This document shows, in pieces, positions 7,456 to 17,028 of a stretch of 64,000 nt of DNA. The notes under the pieces are model-generated. The model ran no database searches and was not told the origin of the DNA. It saw only the letters and a program-made list of their open reading frames with translations. Origin of the DNA: Acidobacteriota bacterium (GTDB taxonomy: Bacteria > Acidobacteriota > Vicinamibacteria > Vicinamibacterales > UBA2999); the NCBI GenBank assembly GCA_021730945.1, contig JAKFYH010000016.1, positions 62,001 through 126,000 of the forward strand. The letters run 5' to 3'. The first letter of the stretch is position 1. Each line of letters starts with the position of its first letter. The position numbers and the translations under genes are program-made.

Positions 7456-7986
7456 ATGGGCGCGCGGTTCATTTTCGGTGTGGGGTTCTGGCTGGCCGTG
7501 CACGCCGGTGTGCTCGCGCAGGCACCAGCGCGGACGCCGGACATTCACTTCAATCCCACCCGCCACGCCATTGCCGACGCCATGCTGCAACTGGCCGCGG
7601 TCACCGCCGAAGACGTGGTCTTCGACCTGGGGTCGGGCGACGGTCGCATCCCGATCATTGCCGCCCAGAAATATGGCGCCCGTGGCGTGGGTGTGGAAAT
7701 CGACCCGCGGCTGGTCAACCAGTCGTGGGGTAATGCCAACGACGCCGAAGTCGCCAATCGCGTGAGCTTCCGGGTTGGCGATCTGTTCGAAACCGACCTC
7801 GCCGGCGCCACCGTCGTCACCATGTACCTGTCACCCAGCATCATGAAGCGGCTGATGCCGAGGCTGAGAACCCTCCCACCGGGGACTCGAATCGTCTCGC
7901 ACCAGTTCGACATGCCCGGCTGGCCACCCGATGAACGGCGCAAGGTGGACGAGGCTGAGATCTTCTTGTGGAGAATTCCGAAATGA
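7456..7986 (+). CDS. Class I SAM-dependent methyltransferase with a signal peptide
   Basis: 176 residues. The first ~22 (MGARFIFGVGFWLAVHAGVLAQ) look like a cleavable signal. The Rossmann fold follows, with motif I VFDLGSGDGRIPI, acidic motif II GVGVEIDP, and later VVTMYLSP. The substrate is unknown. An export signal is odd for a SAM-dependent enzyme; the segment may instead be a membrane anchor. The stop overlaps the malate synthase start (ATGA), so the two are translationally coupled, although no functional link is obvious. Confidence 0.75.
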   Translation: MGARFIFGVGFWLAVHAGVLAQAPARTPDIHFNPTRHAIADAMLQLAAVTAEDVVFDLGSGDGRIPIIAAQKYGARGVGVEIDPRLVNQSWGNANDAEVANRVSFRVGDLFETDLAGATVVTMYLSPSIMKRLMPRLRTLPPGTRIVSHQFDMPGWPPDERRKVDEAEIFLWRIPK

Positions 7987-9872
7987 CAACCGCCGCGCGC
8001 GTGCTCGAGATTCGAGGCACGATCGAGACCCTTTACCCGGATGTGCTGACACCGGCCGCGATCGCCGCTCTGGAACATCTCGCCCATTTCGATCGGCGGC
8101 GCCGGACGCTGATGGCGGCGCGAATCGCCCGCCGGCGGGAGCGGGCTGCACAACGCCAACCGATCGACTTTCTCGCCGCTGATGCGCTGATTGCCGGCAC
8201 CGGCATCCTGGTCGGCGACGCCAGGGACGGACGATTCACCGGCGGCGAAATCCCCGATGACTTGCGCCGCCAGTGGATTCAGGGCACCGGCCCGGCCGCT
8301 CGTCCGAATGCGCCGACCGCCACCAGCATCCGCAACGTCGCCTACGCGCTCCTGTCTGGCGCCGACGGCTGGATGTTCGACGGCGAGGATGCACTCGGCC
8401 AGGTGTCGACCATGTCGCTCGACAACCAGCGAAACCTGAAGCTGGCCATCCACGACGACCCGGTGTTCCTGCAGGTGGCCGAACAGGTGGCCGCCGAGAT
8501 GAACCTGTGGGCCGAGGGCTTCTTCAAGCGGCCGATCATCAGCGACTGGCGGCAGCAGCTCCGTTTCACTACCAGGATCTTTCGCGCGCGCGGATTGCAT
8601 CTTGACGACCGGCAGATTCGCCTGGCCACCGGCGAAGGCTTCTCCGCGTCGATTGTCGACGCCACTCTCTACGTCGTGAACAACTACCAGCGGCTCGGCA
8701 GCCACGGTGCGTCAGTGGTGCTCTACCTGCCGAAGATCCAGACCGCCGAGGAAGCAGCGCTCTGGAACGACATACTTGACGCGCTCGAGTCGCATCTTGG
8801 CCTCACGGCCGGCACCATCAAGGCCTACGTGCTGGTGGAACAGGTCGAGGCCTGCTTCCAGTTGATGGAGATTCGCGCCGCGCTGGGCCGCCACTTTGTT
8901 GGCTTCAACACCGGCCGCTGGGACTACATCAACAGCGTCTCTGATGCGATGGCGTGGGACGGCGCCTTCGTCAATCCCAACATCGACGCCATCACCATGA
9001 CCTACGGCTACATGCGCCACTACGAAGATCGGGTCCGCCGGGCGGTGAACACGCCCGATCGCGATGGCCGCTTTGCGCTGTGGCAAGGCGGCATGGAGCC
9101 GAACATTCCGGTCGGGTCGGCGGCCGGCGTTGCCGCCGGCATGAAGCGCGCGCTTGCCGGAGCGGAGCGGGAACAACGTGAGGGCGCCAGTGGCAAATGG
9201 GTGGCTCACTGGAAGATGGTGCATATCGTGCGGCCCGTCTGGGAACGCGCAGGCGAGGCCAACCAACTGGGCCGGGCGTTCCCGCGGCTCAGCTATTCGA
9301 ATGAAGACGCCGCCGGGCTGACCCAACTCGAACCGGCGCCGCGGACGGTTCGCGGCGCCCGCGACCTGATCAGCGTGGCCATCCAATACGGCAATGCCTT
9401 CGGCCAGGGCCTGCAGGCCGCCGCCCTGAAGCCGGCCGACTTCTTCGGCAACGACGATGTGCTCTATCTGATGGAGGACATGGCGACCGGCGAGATCCGG
9501 CTGAGCATCTTGTGGGAGTGGCTGCACAAGGGTGCCACGTTGACCGAGGACGGCGACGGCGTTCGCGCGGGTGATAGGTTCTCGCGTGAACTGTGCACGC
9601 GGTTGCTTGCCGAGGAGTATGAGAAGTTGCTGAACGCGGCCGATCGCGACGTCTACGAAATGTCGAAGACCACGACCCTGCCGATTGCCAGGGAGATCGT
9701 CGCCACCTACGTCATGGACGAGCTCAAGTTGCCGTGGTACATAGACCTGTTGAACATTAACCTGGGCAACCATGACCTGGGCGAAGCGAAACGGCGGATT
9801 CAGTTGCTTGCCGACGCTTTTCGCGCCGACGGGACGAGGATCACCCAGAACCTGGACTTCGGCCGGGGCTAG
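7983..9872 (+). CDS. aceB: Malate synthase
   Basis: 629 residues, longer than typical malate synthase A (about 530). The middle carries FNTGRWDYINSVSDAM, matching the GRWDYI signature of the A form, preceded by GWMFDGEDALGQ, which corresponds to the usual acidic catalytic stretch. The enzyme condenses glyoxylate and acetyl-CoA to malate in the glyoxylate shunt. ATG 7983 overlaps the previous stop; a GTG at 7968 would add five residues. Isocitrate lyase is not in the window. The extra length is spread along the chain rather than forming a clear added domain. Confidence 0.8.
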   Translation: MTTAARVLEIRGTIETLYPDVLTPAAIAALEHLAHFDRRRRTLMAARIARRRERAAQRQPIDFLAADALIAGTGILVGDARDGRFTGGEIPDDLRRQWIQGTGPAARPNAPTATSIRNVAYALLSGADGWMFDGEDALGQVSTMSLDNQRNLKLAIHDDPVFLQVAEQVAAEMNLWAEGFFKRPIISDWRQQLRFTTRIFRARGLHLDDRQIRLATGEGFSASIVDATLYVVNNYQRLGSHGASVVLYLPKIQTAEEAALWNDILDALESHLGLTAGTIKAYVLVEQVEACFQLMEIRAALGRHFVGFNTGRWDYINSVSDAMAWDGAFVNPNIDAITMTYGYMRHYEDRVRRAVNTPDRDGRFALWQGGMEPNIPVGSAAGVAAGMKRALAGAEREQREGASGKWVAHWKMVHIVRPVWERAGEANQLGRAFPRLSYSNEDAAGLTQLEPAPRTVRGARDLISVAIQYGNAFGQGLQAAALKPADFFGNDDVLYLMEDMATGEIRLSILWEWLHKGATLTEDGDGVRAGDRFSRELCTRLLAEEYEKLLNAADRDVYEMSKTTTLPIAREIVATYVMDELKLPWYIDLLNINLGNHDLGEAKRRIQLLADAFRADGTRITQNLDFGRG

Positions 9873-9875
9873 GAC

Positions 9876-9928
9876 AGCCGCAGATTGCGTTTCGGACCGG
9901 ACCAGCCGCAGCTTAAAGGCGGACCGGG
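9876..9928. repeat. Imperfect 28-bp tandem repeat
   Basis: CAGCCGCAG followed by CGGACCGG occurs twice (9876-9901 and 9904-9928) with different 9-8 base centres. It fills much of the gap between malate synthase and the bicupin gene. No terminator T-run is seen. Confidence 0.5.
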
Positions 9929-9976
9929 CGGCCGTCGAACAGTCGAAGCGTAAACAACAGAAACTGAGGACCTCCG

Positions 9977-10930
9977 ATGGGCCGCACATTGCCTCTTACA
10001 GTCGCGCTCGTGATGGTTGGTTGTGTGGGGCACATCCTCGCGCAGCAACCGGCAGCCCCGCGTCCCGTGCCGACCAGCGCGTGGGCCTCGAAGCCGGCGA
10101 AGACGCCGGATTATGTACCGCCGCAGAAGCCGTGGGTCAAGCTGTCGGACCTGAAGGCCAGGCACAAAGGCCAGGCCGACTGGCGCGAACTCCTGGTGGA
10201 CGACGGGCGATTGACGGCGGAGTATTTCTCGGCCGCGCCGGGAACCAAAGTCGAGCCGCGGTTTCATCCTGACACGCGCGAGTGGTTTGCGGTGGTCGAG
10301 GGGGAAGTGCGGGTTGAGATTGAGGGCCAGGCGCCAATCACGGCCACGCGTGGATCGCTCGTCAACATTCCGCGCCAGACGATCTACTCGATTGAGACGG
10401 TTGGCACCACGCCGAGCCTGAGGTTCGTCGTGAATGTGGCTCGAGCGAAGACGTTGTTCCCGCAGGATGGTCCGCCGCCGGCAGCGCCGGGCCCCGGCAC
10501 GTCGTGGGTGCCGGTGACGATCAATCGGACGCCGGCGCGATACGACGAGTTCAACCAGCCGCACCTCAACATTCACGAGGCCGCCGCGAAGAACGAGAAG
10601 TATTCGGGTGGACGATTCGTTCGCGACGACAAATCCGAGATGCTGGTGCTCTACGGTCACGAGAAGAACCTGCCGCCGCTGGATCCGCTGGACAAGGGCC
10701 ACTTCCACGCCGAGAGCGCCGAGTTCTGGCTGGTGTTCACGGGGAAGATTCGCTACGCCTTTGAAGGTCAGCAACCATTCATTGCCAGCGAGGGCGACGT
10801 CGTCTACGTGCCGGCCAACACCTGGCATGCCACTCGATACACGGGACCGGATCCGTCGTGCCGCCTTTCGATCACTGAGTACGTGGGTAATGCATTATTG
10901 CTTGAGCCGCGCAAGCCACCTTTCAACTGA
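9977..10930 (+). CDS. Exported bicupin protein
   Basis: 317 residues. A signal peptide (MGRTLPLTVALVMVGCVGHILAQ) is followed by a Pro-rich linker and two cupin barrels (about 60-160 and 195-310). The second barrel has the fuller metal motif, GHFHAESAEFWLVFTG and a distal WHATRY. The first has RFHPDTREWFAVVEG. A metal-dependent sugar or aromatic ring enzyme or a binding protein is possible. It is preceded by GAGGACCTCC, a good ribosome binding site. It resembles no specific enzyme that I can name. Confidence 0.75.
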   Translation: MGRTLPLTVALVMVGCVGHILAQQPAAPRPVPTSAWASKPAKTPDYVPPQKPWVKLSDLKARHKGQADWRELLVDDGRLTAEYFSAAPGTKVEPRFHPDTREWFAVVEGEVRVEIEGQAPITATRGSLVNIPRQTIYSIETVGTTPSLRFVVNVARAKTLFPQDGPPPAAPGPGTSWVPVTINRTPARYDEFNQPHLNIHEAAAKNEKYSGGRFVRDDKSEMLVLYGHEKNLPPLDPLDKGHFHAESAEFWLVFTGKIRYAFEGQQPFIASEGDVVYVPANTWHATRYTGPDPSCRLSITEYVGNALLLEPRKPPFN

Positions 10931-10974
10931 ACTGACCACCGTTGGTGGCCGGTTCGCTCAAGGCCGGTAACTGA

Positions 10975-12357
10975 CTAGCGATCGTTCAGCCTGATCGACC
11001 GGACGATGCGGTCGAATGCGGCCTCGTACGAGCCGAGTTCGCGGCCGGGCGCCACTGCCAGGTGGTAAAACAGGTCGCCGTCGGCCAGGAGCGTCGTGTA
11101 GACGTCGATGTGCTCGGGTCCGCCCAGTACCGATCGGCCTTCGAGCGGCGTGAGGATAGCGGCACGCCCGGAGATTCGCACGTTGCGTTGCGCGCCGACC
11201 ACGCCCATCTCCCGGTTACTCTGGATGATGCCGTCGATGAAGGCCTGGGTGGCCTGCCGCAGGTCGCGTGATGCGGCGCGCGCGACGCCCAGCTCCACGC
11301 CGTGCGTCATCACGTCCTGCCCATTTGAGGGCCCGTAGGCGTTCTGGGGCACGTACTTTACGGAACTGTTGGAGGCGAGCGCGGTCCAATTGGCGGGCAC
11401 GCTCAGTTGAAACAGTTGGCCGCCTCGCACCGTTCGGTACTGGGTTGAGGGCGGCGGCACGGCGTCGCCGACGCGGCCGACCGATACCGGCGCACGGTTG
11501 CCTGCTCCGCCGGCGCGTTCGACGTCGGCCATCGTCCGGGCCGGCGGGAGCGAGGCGAGCCGTGCCCGTGCTTGCGCGAATCCGGCGTCGTCGGGTCGCG
11601 GCGCAATCTTCAGTTGCGATGCTTCCTGGTTGATGTACTCGGTGCGGTTGCCAGGGTTGGGGTGGCTGCTGAGCCACTGGGGCGGGGTCGATCCACCTTG
11701 CTTCTGGATGGTTTCGAACATCCGCGCCAGGTCGCGCGGGTCGTAACCAGCCTGCGCCATGATCTGAGCGCCGAGCAGGTCGGCCTGTTTCTCGTAGTCG
11801 CGGCTGTACTTCATGAGCCAGGTGCCGAGGCCGAACTGCGATCCCTGGGAGATGACTTCGCCCCACCCGCCGCCGATCACTGCTCCGGCAATGGCGCCGG
11901 CGAGGGCGCCGAGCTGGAAGCCCTGCGCCTTGGTGGCGTTGGCCGTGCCATGGCGCAGCAGCACATGCGCCAGTTCGTGCGCCATCACTCCGGCGACCTC
12001 ACCTTCGCCGGCCGCGGCTTCAATCATTCCCCGGTTGACGAACATGGGCCCGCCGGGCAGGGCAAAGGCGTTGATGTCCTTCAGGTTGACCGGCGTGAAC
12101 GAGTACTCGAATTGCGGTCTGTCGAGGGCCGGGGGAGCCGTGGCGACCAGGCGCTTGCCGAGGCGGTCGAGGTAGTCCTCGATTCGGTCGTCGGTGATGA
12201 GCGGATACTGTTGCCGGACCTCAGCCGCGGCCTCTCGCCCAATCTGCACATCCTGCTCGATCGTGTATTTATTCTTGGGCGGGGTGACCTTGGTCTGTGC
12301 CACCGCGGTCGTGGCCACCAGGGCGAACACCACGGCCAGCCGGCTGAGCAGTCTCAT
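10975..12357 (-). CDS. Secreted M48 family zinc metalloprotease with C-terminal extension
   Basis: About 460 residues. Start at ATG 12357 is chosen because GGAG sits six bases before it; ATG 12369 is the alternative. A signal peptide (LLSRLAVVFALVATTAVAQ) is followed by the peptidase domain with zinc motif HELAHVLLRH and a downstream EKQADLLGA that supplies the third ligand. This is the BepA/LoiP pattern of periplasmic outer-membrane protein quality-control proteases. The last ~170 residues form a separate extension of unknown role. Some Acidobacteriota homologues carry such extensions instead of TPRs. Confidence 0.85.
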   Translation of the reverse strand: MRLLSRLAVVFALVATTAVAQTKVTPPKNKYTIEQDVQIGREAAAEVRQQYPLITDDRIEDYLDRLGKRLVATAPPALDRPQFEYSFTPVNLKDINAFALPGGPMFVNRGMIEAAAGEGEVAGVMAHELAHVLLRHGTANATKAQGFQLGALAGAIAGAVIGGGWGEVISQGSQFGLGTWLMKYSRDYEKQADLLGAQIMAQAGYDPRDLARMFETIQKQGGSTPPQWLSSHPNPGNRTEYINQEASQLKIAPRPDDAGFAQARARLASLPPARTMADVERAGGAGNRAPVSVGRVGDAVPPPSTQYRTVRGGQLFQLSVPANWTALASNSSVKYVPQNAYGPSNGQDVMTHGVELGVARAASRDLRQATQAFIDGIIQSNREMGVVGAQRNVRISGRAAILTPLEGRSVLGGPEHIDVYTTLLADGDLFYHLAVAPGRELGSYEAAFDRIVRSIRLNDR

Positions 12358-12469
12358 TTTCGTCTCCATTGTCCGGTTCGTATTTCAAGAACCGCGCCGA
12401 CTTTCCAGACCCGAAACGGCCTCTTCAGGAACCGATCCAGCCCAAGTGGGGCAGCCAGCCGTCCATAAA

Positions 12470-12488
12470 CGGTAAGACGATGTTACCG
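12470..12488. promoter_or_regulatory. Inverted repeat between divergent protease and Gly-zipper genes
   Basis: CGGTAA and TTACCG flank seven bases in the 216-bp divergent gap 12358-12573. It is a perfect 6-bp dyad that could be an operator. A weaker dyad CTTGC-N5-GCAAG lies at about 12526-12540. Nothing else was recognised in the gap. Confidence 0.35.
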
Positions 12489-12573
12489 AAAAGTGGTTTC
12501 AGGAAGGCAGGAAGGGCACGATACTTGCTTTAGGCAAGGCGTGGATCAACATTATCGCGCTGGAGAGAGAACG

Positions 12574-13392
12574 ATGAAGACAATCATGGGCGTAATCGCT
12601 GCCGTGACGCTGGCCGGGGCCATCGCTTCCGCGCAGTCGGCGCCGGACATGACCACTCTGGAACAAAAGTTTCAGGACGTCCAGGCCGCCCAGGCCCGTA
12701 GTAACGACACCATGTTCGCCGATGAGGTCGCCGAGATTCGCGACGACCTCGCCTACCTGCGCGTGAAGGCGCGTCGTGGTGAGACCGTCTCGACCCGCGA
12801 GCGGCGCGAGTTGGGCGACCGCATCGACCGGCTGGCCACCAGGCTCCAGAGCCGCATTACCGCTGCCCGCGAGCGGTCGACGAGCAGCGCCGATCGCATG
12901 TTGGCCGCCGGCAGCGAGCTCGACGTGCGGCTGCGAACGCGCCTCTATTCCGACACCGCGAAGGTCGAGGACCGCGTGGAAGCGACCACCGTGATTGACC
13001 TGTACCGCGGCGACGAATTGCTGGTGCCGGCTGGTTCACTGATGACTGGATACGTGTCGTCGGTCGATCGGGCGAGCCGCACCGATCGCAAGGGCAGTCT
13101 GACCGTTCAATTCACCAAGTTCACCGTCAACGGCCGCACCCGCGATGTCCGCGCCCACGTGAAGCAGGTGCTCGAGAGTGAAGGGATCAAGGGCGAGGCC
13201 GGACGAATCGGCGCCGGCGCCGGTGTTGGTGCGATTCTCGGCGGCATTCTCGGCGGCGTGAAGGGGGCCATTGCCGGCATCCTGATTGGCGGCGGCGGCG
13301 TAATCGCGGCCACCGAGGGCAAGGACGTCGACTTGCCGGTCGGCACGGTCCTGCGGGTGCAGTTCGAAGAGGCCGTGCCGCTGGGCAACTAG
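12574..13392 (+). CDS. Secreted glycine-zipper protein, unknown function
   Basis: 272 residues from ATG 12574, which follows GGAGAGAG. A signal peptide ([21 protein letters not shown]) precedes a charged, probably coiled-coil region (about 30-110). A beta-rich part with [10 protein letters not shown] and LTGYV-like strands follows, then a Gly-zipper stretch ([17 protein letters not shown] and onward) ending in [17 protein letters not shown]. The layout is typical of envelope proteins that bind or insert in membranes. The family function is unknown. Confidence 0.7.
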   Translation: MKTIMGVIAAVTLAGAIASAQSAPDMTTLEQKFQDVQAAQARSNDTMFADEVAEIRDDLAYLRVKARRGETVSTRERRELGDRIDRLATRLQSRITAARERSTSSADRMLAAGSELDVRLRTRLYSDTAKVEDRVEATTVIDLYRGDELLVPAGSLMTGYVSSVDRASRTDRKGSLTVQFTKFTVNGRTRDVRAHVKQVLESEGIKGEAGRIGAGAGVGAILGGILGGVKGAIAGILIGGGGVIAATEGKDVDLPVGTVLRVQFEEAVPLGN

Positions 13393-13480
13393 CGGCCGGG
13401 CGGCCGCGGCCGATCGCCGGTCACACGCTGAGGTAAGATTGCGGACCGGGCACCTTCCTTTCGCCCGTGGAGAATCAGGC

Positions 13481-14713
13481 ATGAACCATCAGTTGATCGC
13501 GGCAACCGTGACCCTGGCCGTGGCGGGCGCGGTGAGCGTGGCCGCCGCGCAGGGCGTCGATCCGCGCCCTCCCAATAACCCCCAGCAGACGCCTGCCGCC
13601 GCCGGCCAGACCGATGCGCCGGCTGTGAAGTCGACCGTCGCCTTTGATGTGGTGACGGTGGCCGAAGGCCTGGTCAACCCGTGGAGCCTTGCGTTCCTGC
13701 CGAACGGCAAGATGCTGGTGACCGAGCGTCCCGGCCGGCTCCGCGTGCTCGGTGCCGACGGCACGCTGTCGGCTCCGGTCGCGGGCCTGCCTCCGGTCGA
13801 CGCGCGCGGCCAGGGCGGCTTGCTGGACGTGGCTCTCGACCCGGCGTTTGCGAAGAACAACCTGATCTACTGGAGCTATGCCGAGCCGAAAGTGGGCGAG
13901 GCCGGTGTCAACAACACGGCGGTGGCCCGCGGCCGGTTTGTCGACGATGGGGCTGCGCCGCGGGTGGACGACATGCAGGTGATCTATCACCAGCGGCCGT
14001 CACTCAACTCGCCGTTGCATTTTGGCAGCCGCCTGGTCTTCGGCCGTGACGGCACCTTGTTTGTGACCCAGGGCGACCGCTCGATCACCGAGGGCCGGAT
14101 GCAGGCGCAGACGCTGTCGAGCGGCCTCGGCAAGATCGTCCGCATCAACACCGATGGATCGATTCCGAAGGACAACCCGTTTGTCGGCAAGGACGGCGTG
14201 TTGCCGGAGATCTGGTCGTTCGGTCACCGCAACATCCAGTCGGCGGCGCTGCACCCCACGACCGGTGAACTGTGGGAAGTGGAACATGGCACTCGTGGCG
14301 GCGACGAGATCAACATCGCCCGCAAGGGCAAGGACTACGGCTGGCCGACCATTGCCTACGGCATCGAGTACCGCGGCGGTCCCATCACCGGCGGCATCAC
14401 GCAGCAGGCCGGCATGGAGCAGCCGCTGTATTTCTGGGATCCGATCATTGGTCCGAGCGGCATGACCTTCTACACCGGCTCGTTGTTCCCGGCCTGGAAG
14501 GGCAACCTGTTTGTTGGCGGCCACGGGACCAACGACCTGGTCCGGCTGGTTCTTGACGGCGACAAGGTGATTGGCGAGGAGCGGCTGCTGACCGATCTGC
14601 AGCCGAAGCCGGAGCGCATTCGCGACGTGCGCACCGGTCCTGACGGCGCGATCTATGTCGTAACCGACAGCAACAGCGCCCGCATCCTCAAGCTCGTCCC
14701 CAAGAAGAGCTAG
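13481..14713 (+). CDS. PQQ-dependent sugar dehydrogenase (soluble Gdh/YliI type)
   Basis: 410 residues. The signal peptide ([23 protein letters not shown]) and a Pro-rich linker precede a six-bladed propeller. Visible landmarks are [24 protein letters not shown] cut short as NPWSLAFLP and TERPGRLRV, then [30 protein letters not shown] and GKDYGWPT. These match aldose sugar dehydrogenases that use PQQ and calcium. TAAGAT at 13434-13439 is a plausible -10. A second, divergent paralogue lies at 55589. Confidence 0.9.
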   Translation: MNHQLIAATVTLAVAGAVSVAAAQGVDPRPPNNPQQTPAAAGQTDAPAVKSTVAFDVVTVAEGLVNPWSLAFLPNGKMLVTERPGRLRVLGADGTLSAPVAGLPPVDARGQGGLLDVALDPAFAKNNLIYWSYAEPKVGEAGVNNTAVARGRFVDDGAAPRVDDMQVIYHQRPSLNSPLHFGSRLVFGRDGTLFVTQGDRSITEGRMQAQTLSSGLGKIVRINTDGSIPKDNPFVGKDGVLPEIWSFGHRNIQSAALHPTTGELWEVEHGTRGGDEINIARKGKDYGWPTIAYGIEYRGGPITGGITQQAGMEQPLYFWDPIIGPSGMTFYTGSLFPAWKGNLFVGGHGTNDLVRLVLDGDKVIGEERLLTDLQPKPERIRDVRTGPDGAIYVVTDSNSARILKLVPKKS

Positions 14714-14719
14714 GCGGGA

Positions 14720-15052
14720 TCATCGCTTTCCGGTGTCCACCCTCCCCTTGAGGGTGGCGCCTTCTTCCATCACGAAGGTCGGCGCGTTGACGTCGCCTTC
14801 GACCGTGGCGGTGGCCTTCAGTTCCACTCGCGCCGCGCCCATGACATTGCCCACCACCTTGCCGCTGACGGTGACGACCTTGGCGGCCAGGTCGGCGACC
14901 ACGGCCGCGCCGGATCCGATGGTGAGGCTGTGATCGCCCAGCTCGATCGTGCCCTCCACCTGCCCGTCGATCACCAGATCTCCTGAAGAGACCACATCAC
15001 CCCGCACGAGGATCGAGCCGCTGATCCAGGATGCCCGTCGCCGTTCTTCCAT
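14720..15052 (-). CDS. Bactofilin-family cytoskeletal protein
   Basis: 110 residues made almost wholly of the bactofilin beta-helix: repeated V/I-x-G turns such as SGDLVIDGQVEGTIE, TVSGKVVGNVMG and ATVEGDVNAPTF. Short tails lie at each end, and there is no membrane span. Bactofilins polymerise without nucleotides and position cell-wall enzymes. Its stop faces the sugar dehydrogenase stop at a distance of six bases. Confidence 0.9.
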   Translation of the reverse strand: MEERRRASWISGSILVRGDVVSSGDLVIDGQVEGTIELGDHSLTIGSGAAVVADLAAKVVTVSGKVVGNVMGAARVELKATATVEGDVNAPTFVMEEGATLKGRVDTGKR

Positions 15053-15130
15053 TCGTCCCTCCCGTCGGTCTGCCGTGTCCCTGATGGTATGTCATCAACC
15101 TCCGCCCGTCCGGCCGTCTTCGCCCCGCAG

Positions 15131-15161
15131 TTGACAGGAAGCAATTAAATGAACGACCATT
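15131..15161 (+). promoter_or_regulatory. Promoter and operator-like dyad of the TetR gene
   Basis: TTGACA (15131-15136) is a perfect -35. Downstream, AATGAACGACCATT (15148-15161) is an imperfect 14-bp palindrome with outer AATG/CATT arms. It sits over the expected -10 and start region, where a TetR autorepressor would bind. No clean -10 hexamer is seen; ATTAAT at 15159-15164 is the nearest AT-rich hexamer. Confidence 0.45.
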
Positions 15162-15169
15162 AATTTCTT

Positions 15170-15847
15170 ATGGCCCGCCCCAAGAACGCCGACGGACAAC
15201 GCACCCGCCAGGCGATCCTGGACGCGGCGCTCGACCTGTTCGCCGACAAGGGCTACTTCGGCACCAGCCTGCGCGACGTCGCCACCGTCGTCGGCGTGCG
15301 CGAAAGCGCGCTTTACAACTATTTCGCCGGCAAGGAAGCGCTCTTTGGCGCGCTCCTGGAGGCCCACGACGCCACCAAGTCGGAACGGCTCACCGCCATT
15401 GCCGAGGGCCCGATTCCCGATGGTCGCGCCGTCCTCGAGAAGCTGGCGGTCGCCACTCTCAAGGGCTTCACCGAGCCCAGTGAGCAGAAGCTGTTCCGCA
15501 TCCTGATGTCGGACGGGATCCGGCTGGCCAGGAGCGGCCGCATCAACCTCTACGAGCGCATGGCCAGCGGCCGCGAACGGCTGCAGGACATCCTGCAGCG
15601 CCTGATCCGCGATGGCTGGCTGCGTCCGGCCGACCCGTTCGTTCTCGGCACGGCCTTCATGAGCCCGTTGATCGTGTGGCGGCAATTGCACGCGATCGAC
15701 GCCGGCCTGCCCATGATCAAGCACCCGCGCCAGTTTGCCCGCCAGCATGTCGGGCTGTTTCTCGAGGGCGCCGCGGCGCCCGCCACCCCCGCGCGCCGGG
15801 CCAGGCCCGCGCGCTCATCCAAGCCAGCACCAGGAGCCCGATCGTGA
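15170..15847 (+). CDS. TetR/AcrR family transcriptional regulator
   Basis: 225 residues. The N-terminal helix-turn-helix (about 10-60) reads TRQAILDAALDLFADKG and VRESALYNYFAGKEAL, the standard TetR motif. The ligand domain is variable, with a positively charged Ala/Pro-rich tail. It heads a three-gene efflux operon: its stop overlaps the adaptor start (GTGA). It probably represses its own operon through the dyad just upstream and is released by an efflux substrate, which is not identifiable. Confidence 0.9.
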   Translation: MARPKNADGQRTRQAILDAALDLFADKGYFGTSLRDVATVVGVRESALYNYFAGKEALFGALLEAHDATKSERLTAIAEGPIPDGRAVLEKLAVATLKGFTEPSEQKLFRILMSDGIRLARSGRINLYERMASGRERLQDILQRLIRDGWLRPADPFVLGTAFMSPLIVWRQLHAIDAGLPMIKHPRQFARQHVGLFLEGAAAPATPARRARPARSSKPAPGARS

Positions 15848-17025
15848 CTCGCCCAATTCTCGCTATTTGCCTGCTCGCCGCTGCCTTGTCGGCGGCCTGT
15901 GACCGCGCCGGCGCGGACTCGGCATCGCCCGAGGCGGCAGCCGTGGCGGTGTCGCTTGCCGAGGTCGTGGAACAGCCCATCAAACGGTTCATCCGCGTGA
16001 GCGGCACGCTCACCGCCGAGGAAGAAGCCGCCGTGGCCGCTGAAGTTGGCGGCCGCGTGGTCGCAACGCCGATCGAGCGAGGCAGTCGCGTGGCGGCCGG
16101 CGATGGGCTGGTGAAGCTGCTGGCCGACGAGGGCGAAGCGCAGGCGGCCGAAGCGCAGGCCAACGCCGCGCAGATCGAGGCGCGGCTCGGCATCGCCAAC
16201 GGCACGGAGTTCGCCGTCGAGCGGGTGCCCGAAGTGGCCAACGCGCGGGCCGGCGTGCAATTGCAGCGCAGCGAGTTCGAGCGGGCCAAGATGCTGCACG
16301 AGAAGAAGCTCCTCTCGCAGGCCGAGTTCGACCAGCGCAGCGCCCAGACGGATGCGGCCCAACGCCAGTACGACATGGCCCGCAACACCGCGGCGCAGCA
16401 GTATCAATCCCTGCTGGCGGCGCGCGCGCGCGTCACGCTGGCGCAGAAGGCGCTGGCCGACACCACCGTACGGGCGCCTTTCACCGGGGTGGTCGGCGAG
16501 CGCTTTGTCTCGGTCGGCGACTATGTGACGCGGGGCACCAAGGTGGCCACGGTGATGCGCGTTGATCCGTTGCGCGTGGAGCTCACGATTCCGGAGCAGT
16601 TTGTCTCGGTGGTGGCCGAAGGCCGGGCTGTCACCTTCAAGGTCGATGCCTACCAGGGCGAAACGTTTGCAGGTACGGTTCGCTACGTCTCACCATCGGT
16701 GAAGGCCGACACCCGCGCCCTTACGCTCGAAGCGGAGGTGCCCAATCCCGCCCGGCGGCTCAAGCCCGGGTTCTTCGCGACCGCCGAGATCGAGCAGGCA
16801 GCGATGGTGCCCGGCCTGCTGGTTCCGGCCACGGCCGTGCGCACGGTCGCCGGCACCGCCCGTGTGTTTGTCGTCGCCGGTGATCGCGCCGAAGAGCGCG
16901 TAGTCACGGTCGGCCAAAACGTCGGCGACCTCGTTGAGATCACCAGTGGCATCAAGGCCGGCGAGCGCGTGGTGGCCCGGGACCTGGACCGGCTGGTCGA
17001 CGGCATTCGCGTTGCGGTGAGGTGA
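15844..17025 (+). CDS. RND efflux periplasmic adaptor lipoprotein
   Basis: 393 residues from a GTG that overlaps the TetR stop. The lipobox LSAAC (Cys19) marks a lipoprotein. A lipoyl half-motif (GRVVATPIERGSRVAAGD), a long coiled-coil hairpin (about 90-210), the second lipoyl half (ADTTVRAPFTGVVGERFV) and beta-barrel/membrane-proximal domains follow. This is the AcrA/MexA order. It bridges the RND pump encoded next and an outer-membrane channel that is not in the window. Confidence 0.9.
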   Translation: MTRPILAICLLAAALSAACDRAGADSASPEAAAVAVSLAEVVEQPIKRFIRVSGTLTAEEEAAVAAEVGGRVVATPIERGSRVAAGDGLVKLLADEGEAQAAEAQANAAQIEARLGIANGTEFAVERVPEVANARAGVQLQRSEFERAKMLHEKKLLSQAEFDQRSAQTDAAQRQYDMARNTAAQQYQSLLAARARVTLAQKALADTTVRAPFTGVVGERFVSVGDYVTRGTKVATVMRVDPLRVELTIPEQFVSVVAEGRAVTFKVDAYQGETFAGTVRYVSPSVKADTRALTLEAEVPNPARRLKPGFFATAEIEQAAMVPGLLVPATAVRTVAGTARVFVVAGDRAEERVVTVGQNVGDLVEITSGIKAGERVVARDLDRLVDGIRVAVR

Positions 17026-17028
17026 CCC

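Noticed and set aside
10941..10955. CCACC/GGTGG hairpin after the bicupin gene
   Set aside because: The stem is only about five pairs and there is no T-run, so a terminator call is not supported.
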